Shown here: positions 60,942 through 64,000 of the stretch, one piece after another
Position numbering within the stretch: the stretch's first letter is position 1
Layout: each line of letters opens with the position of its first letter
Assembly (NCBI GenBank): GCA_963817885.1
Contig: CAWFQE010000007.1
Span: 186,001 to 250,000 of the forward strand
Length of the DNA: 64,000 bases
From: CAVOHU01 sp963817885
Lineage (GTDB): Bacteria > Acidobacteriota > Vicinamibacteria > Vicinamibacterales > JAKQTR01
Direction of reading: 5' to 3'
Notes under the pieces: model-generated
Seen by the model: the letters and a program-made list of their open reading frames with translations, nothing else
What the model was told of the DNA's origin: nothing
Database searches by the model: none
Made by a program: the position numbers and the translations under genes

Positions 60942-62618
60942 ATGCTGCGCTACCTGAACATCCGTAACCTCGCCGTGATCGAGGCGCTGGAGGTCAACTT
61001 CGAACCGGGCCTCAACGTGCTGACGGGAGAGACCGGCGCCGGCAAGTCGATCCTCGTCGAAGCGGTCAGCCTGCTGCTCGGCGGACGAGCGTCGCCCGAC
61101 CTGGTCAGGACGGGCGAAGATACGGCGATCGTCCAGGCCATCTTCGAAACCGACGGCCGGGAGGTCGTCGTGCGCAGGGAAGTCACATCGCAAGGCCGCA
61201 GTCGCGCCTTCATCGACGGCACCCTCGCCACCGCCGCCACGCTCCGGGAACTCGGCGAGCGGCTCGTGGACCTCCACGGCCAGCACGAACACCAGGCGCT
61301 GCTCAATCCCGACGTGCACATCGACCTGCTCGATCAGTTCGCGGGGCAGGCGGAGCTGAGAGACCGCGTCGCGGCCGCGTATGCCGAGTGGGCGGGGCTG
61401 ACCGCCGAGCTCGATGAGGTCCGGCGGCAGGAGCGCGACAAGTCGGCCAGGACCGACTTCCTCCGGTTCCAGCTCGGTGAGATCGATCGCGTCAAGCCCC
61501 GCCCCGGCGAAGACGAGGAGCTCTCGACGACCCGCCAGCTGCTCGCCAATGCCGAGAAGCTGAAGCGGCTGTGTGACGAGGCGTACTCGAGACTCTACGA
61601 AAATGACGAGGCCGTGCTCGGAGGGCTGGCCCAGGTCTGGAAGCGCGTCTCCGACCTGGCAGCGCTCGACAACCGGTTCGCACCCTACCTCGAAGCCCGT
61701 GACGCCGTGCGGGCACAGCTCGACGATCTCGCGTCTTTCCTCAGAGAGTACGCCGCGGACATCGACGAGGCTCCATCGCACCTGCAGGAAGTCGAGGACC
61801 GTCTCGCCGCGCTGGATCGTCTCAAGAGGAAGTACGGTCCGACGCTTGCCGACGTGATCGGCAGGCAGGCGGACTGCCGCAGCGAACTGAGCTCACTCGA
61901 GGCGACAGGGGAGCGTGCGGCCGAGCTCGAGCGCGCCGTCGGCGCCGCTGAGCGAGGCTACGACGGGCTGGCTGCAACGCTGTCGTCCGCCAGACAGAAG
62001 GCTGCGCCGAAGTTCGCGCGGGCGCTGGAGCAGGGGCTGGCAGAACTCGCGATGGAGCATACGCGACTCGAGGTGCGATTCTCCGACGGGCGCCCGGAGT
62101 CCGAGCGCCGGACTGCGCGAGGCATTGACGTCGCCGAATTCTACGTCTCGCCCAACCCGGGGGAGGAACTGCGTCCGCTGGCGCGCATCGTCTCCGGCGG
62201 CGAGCTCTCCCGCCTCATGCTGGGCCTGAAGACGCTCGCCTCGACCGATGCGCCGGGCAAAACGCTGATCTTCGACGAAGTGGACGCCGGCATCGGCGGC
62301 AGGGTGGCGGACGTCGTCGGGCGCCGGCTGCAGGGCCTGGGACGGGACTTCCAGGTGCTCTGCATCACGCATCTGCCTCACATCGCCGCATGCGCGCTCA
62401 CGCATTACCGGGTCTCGAAGTCGGTCAGGAAGGACCGCACCCTTACTTCGGTGGAGCGGCTCGATGGCGACGCCCGCGTCGAGGAAGTGGCGCGGATGAT
62501 GGCCGGGTCGATCGTCACAGACGGCACGCTGGCCAGCGCCCGGGAGATGATTGAATCGAAACAGCCGGAAGGCGAACGAAAAGCAAAAGGCGAAAGCGAA
62601 AGACGAAAGCATAAGTAG
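60942..62618 (+). CDS. recN: DNA repair protein RecN
   Basis: A 558-aa SMC-like ATPase. Walker A GETGAGKS at residues 29-36, 'INPDVHIDLLD'-type region, two coiled-coil halves (about 150-370) meeting at a short turn, then the C-terminal ABC signature 'IVSGGELSRLMLGLKTL', Walker B 'TLIFDEVDAGIGGRVADVVG', and 'QVLCITHLPHIAACA'. Works in double-strand break repair. TATGAT at 60897-60902 could be a -10. The tail after residue 540 is a short basic lysine-rich extension. Confidence 0.94.
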   Translation: MLRYLNIRNLAVIEALEVNFEPGLNVLTGETGAGKSILVEAVSLLLGGRASPDLVRTGEDTAIVQAIFETDGREVVVRREVTSQGRSRAFIDGTLATAATLRELGERLVDLHGQHEHQALLNPDVHIDLLDQFAGQAELRDRVAAAYAEWAGLTAELDEVRRQERDKSARTDFLRFQLGEIDRVKPRPGEDEELSTTRQLLANAEKLKRLCDEAYSRLYENDEAVLGGLAQVWKRVSDLAALDNRFAPYLEARDAVRAQLDDLASFLREYAADIDEAPSHLQEVEDRLAALDRLKRKYGPTLADVIGRQADCRSELSSLEATGERAAELERAVGAAERGYDGLAATLSSARQKAAPKFARALEQGLAELAMEHTRLEVRFSDGRPESERRTARGIDVAEFYVSPNPGEELRPLARIVSGGELSRLMLGLKTLASTDAPGKTLIFDEVDAGIGGRVADVVGRRLQGLGRDFQVLCITHLPHIAACALTHYRVSKSVRKDRTLTSVERLDGDARVEEVARMMAGSIVTDGTLASAREMIESKQPEGERKAKGESERRKHK

Positions 62619-62661
62619 GGAAGTCGCGGGGCCGCGAGGCGCCCGACTCCCGAGAGGATCG

Positions 62662-63993
62662 ATGGGACGGAAATACCTGATCGAGACGTTCGGTTGCCAG
62701 ATGAACGTCCACGACTCGGAGCGGATGGCGGGGTTGCTCGAGGCAGCGGGCTACGAGCCCACCACCGAAGCGCTCGACGCGGACCTGGTGGTGCTCAACA
62801 CCTGCTCGGTCCGGGAGCGCGCCGAGGACAAGGTGTTCAGCCGCGTCGGTGAACTCAAGGCGGACGCCACGGCGGCCGGCCGGGACCCGATCGTGGCCGT
62901 CACCGGTTGCCTCGCTCAACAGGAGGGCGCGGGCCTGTTCCGTCGCTCCTCGTTCATCGACGTGGTGGTCGGGACGCAGGCCGAGAAACGGCTGCCGGGA
63001 CTGGTCGCCGACGCCGTTCGCGATCGCACCCGGCAGCTGGACCTCAACCCCTACGACGACGTGTCGTTTCCGCTGGGCCTGGCGCGGCGACAGGATCCGG
63101 TCCGGGCGTATGTCACGATCATCGAAGGCTGCAACGACCACTGCGCGTTCTGTGTCGTTCCGCGCACGCGTGGCCACGAGCGGATGCGCCCCAAGGCCGC
63201 CATCCTGGCCGAGGTCGAAGAAGCCGCCGCCTCGGGCCGGAGGGAAATTCACCTCCTCGGGCAGATCGTCAATCACTACCAGGCTCCTGACGATCCCGGC
63301 TGCGATTTCGCGGGTCTGCTGGAGCAGGTGGACCAGGTGCCCGGCGTCGAGCGGATTCGATTCGCGAGCCCGCATCCGCGCCACGTGACCCCTCGCCTCA
63401 TCGAAGCGCTGCGAACGCTGCCGCACGTCTGCAAGCACCTGCACCTGCCGGTGCAGTCGGGCTCGACGCGCGTGCTCCAGGCCATGCGCCGGCGCCACAC
63501 GCGCGAAGAGTATCTCGACCTGGTCGCCAGACTTCGGGACAGGGTGGCGGGCGTGCACTTATCGACCGACATGATCGTTGGATTCCCGGGTGAATCCGAC
63601 GCGGACTTCGAGGACACCCTGTCGCTGACAGCCGCCGTGGGTTTCCACAGCATGTTTTCGTTCAAGTATTCCGAGCGGCCCAACACGCTGGCGGCCCTGC
63701 GCATGCCGGACGACGTCGCGGAGGATCTGAAGACCGAGCGGCTGACGGCGCTGCAGGAATGCCAGCGGGGGATTCAGACCCGCCTTCACCACTCGGCGGT
63801 CGGAACCCGGGTCGAGGTCCTGGTGGATGGCGTGAGCCGGCGGCACACCACCGACCTGACCGGGCGCACAAGCGGCAACACGGTTGTGAACTTCCCGGGC
63901 TCGGAAGCGCTGCTGGGCCAGATCGTGGCCGTCGACATCGTTCGTGCCGGGACGAACAGTCTCCAGGGAGTGCTCACAAGCCCTCCAGCTTGA
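62662..63993 (+). CDS. miaB: tRNA-2-methylthio-N6-dimethylallyladenosine synthase MiaB
   Basis: A 443-aa methylthiotransferase. The N-terminal UPF0004 domain has cluster Cys12, Cys48 and Cys83; the radical-SAM motif CxxxCxxC is Cys157, Cys161, Cys164 in 'IIEGCNDHCAFCVVPRTRG'; the C-terminal TRAM domain is present ('VEVLVDGVSRRHTTDLTGRT'). The usual 'LLGQNVN' is 'LLGQIVNHYQ' here. The ATG at 62662 (MGRKYLIETFGCQMN) was chosen; the longer frame upstream overlaps recN. It adds the methylthio group to A37 of tRNA. Confidence 0.94.
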   Translation: MGRKYLIETFGCQMNVHDSERMAGLLEAAGYEPTTEALDADLVVLNTCSVRERAEDKVFSRVGELKADATAAGRDPIVAVTGCLAQQEGAGLFRRSSFIDVVVGTQAEKRLPGLVADAVRDRTRQLDLNPYDDVSFPLGLARRQDPVRAYVTIIEGCNDHCAFCVVPRTRGHERMRPKAAILAEVEEAAASGRREIHLLGQIVNHYQAPDDPGCDFAGLLEQVDQVPGVERIRFASPHPRHVTPRLIEALRTLPHVCKHLHLPVQSGSTRVLQAMRRRHTREEYLDLVARLRDRVAGVHLSTDMIVGFPGESDADFEDTLSLTAAVGFHSMFSFKYSERPNTLAALRMPDDVAEDLKTERLTALQECQRGIQTRLHHSAVGTRVEVLVDGVSRRHTTDLTGRTSGNTVVNFPGSEALLGQIVAVDIVRAGTNSLQGVLTSPPA

Positions 63994-64000
63994 CAGCAGG

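Noticed and set aside
62551..62661. Longer N-terminus of MiaB starting inside recN
   Set aside because: The added residues are Lys/Arg-rich and out of family, whereas the ATG at 62662 gives the standard MiaB start just before the first cluster Cys.

Overview
This 64 kb window is high-GC bacterial chromosome, densely packed with genes on both strands. It has no rRNA, transposase, integrase or CRISPR array. The gene set is that of a diderm: lptCA-lptB, tolQRAB-pal-cpoB, a secretin, several lipoproteins and OmpA-type proteins. The mix of a PilMNOP-type platform with a secretin carrying a cohesin-like tail, an hprK/rapZ/ptsH/ptsI block next to rpoN, and an hpd-hmgA-fahA block best fits Acidobacteriota, probably a Vicinamibacteria-like lineage. 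That placement is inferred from gene content only.

Layout. (1) 1-9.85 kb: pseudopilus/secretin locus (pilM fragment, pilN, pilO, pilP, a 951-aa secretin lipoprotein with PGQ octapeptide repeats and a cohesin-like C-terminus, three pseudopilin-like proteins, and two paralogous Big/PKD lipoproteins). (2) 10.2-15.8 kb: dCMP deaminase, a 45-aa predicted small membrane protein, tyrosine catabolism (hpd, hmgA, fahA on the minus strand), acylphosphatase and apt. (3) 15.8-17.9 kb: OmpA-like protein, tRNA-Arg(CCT), TPR membrane protein. (4) 17.9-26.0 kb, minus strand: mutS (frameshifted here), a peptide-binding lipoprotein, a metalloprotease/propeller/barrel protein and an agmatinase-family enzyme, tightly coupled. 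(5) 26.1-29.5 kb: tsaB, rimI, a YdcH-like protein, psd and pssA. (6) 29.5-37.5 kb: a giant multi-pass histidine kinase, a membrane protein, a PLP aminotransferase and a BamB-like lipoprotein. (7) 37.5-55.2 kb, plus strand: guaA, dnaE, accA, recJ, lptCA fusion, lptB, rpoN, hpf, hprK, rapZ (frameshifted here), mannose-type EIIA, HPr, EI and a cupin. (8) 55.3-60.8 kb, minus strand: tolQ-tolR-tolA-tolB-pal-cpoB and ssb. (9) 60.9-64.0 kb: recN and miaB.

Two conserved genes, mutS and rapZ, each need removal of exactly one base to restore a full-length family-sized protein. This points to assembly indels, though real lesions cannot be excluded. The most unusual biology is the secretin/pseudopilin/Ig-lipoprotein locus at the left end. 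Next are the metalloprotease-propeller-barrel protein, the LptC-LptA fusion, and a regulatory PTS chain with no sugar permease in view.
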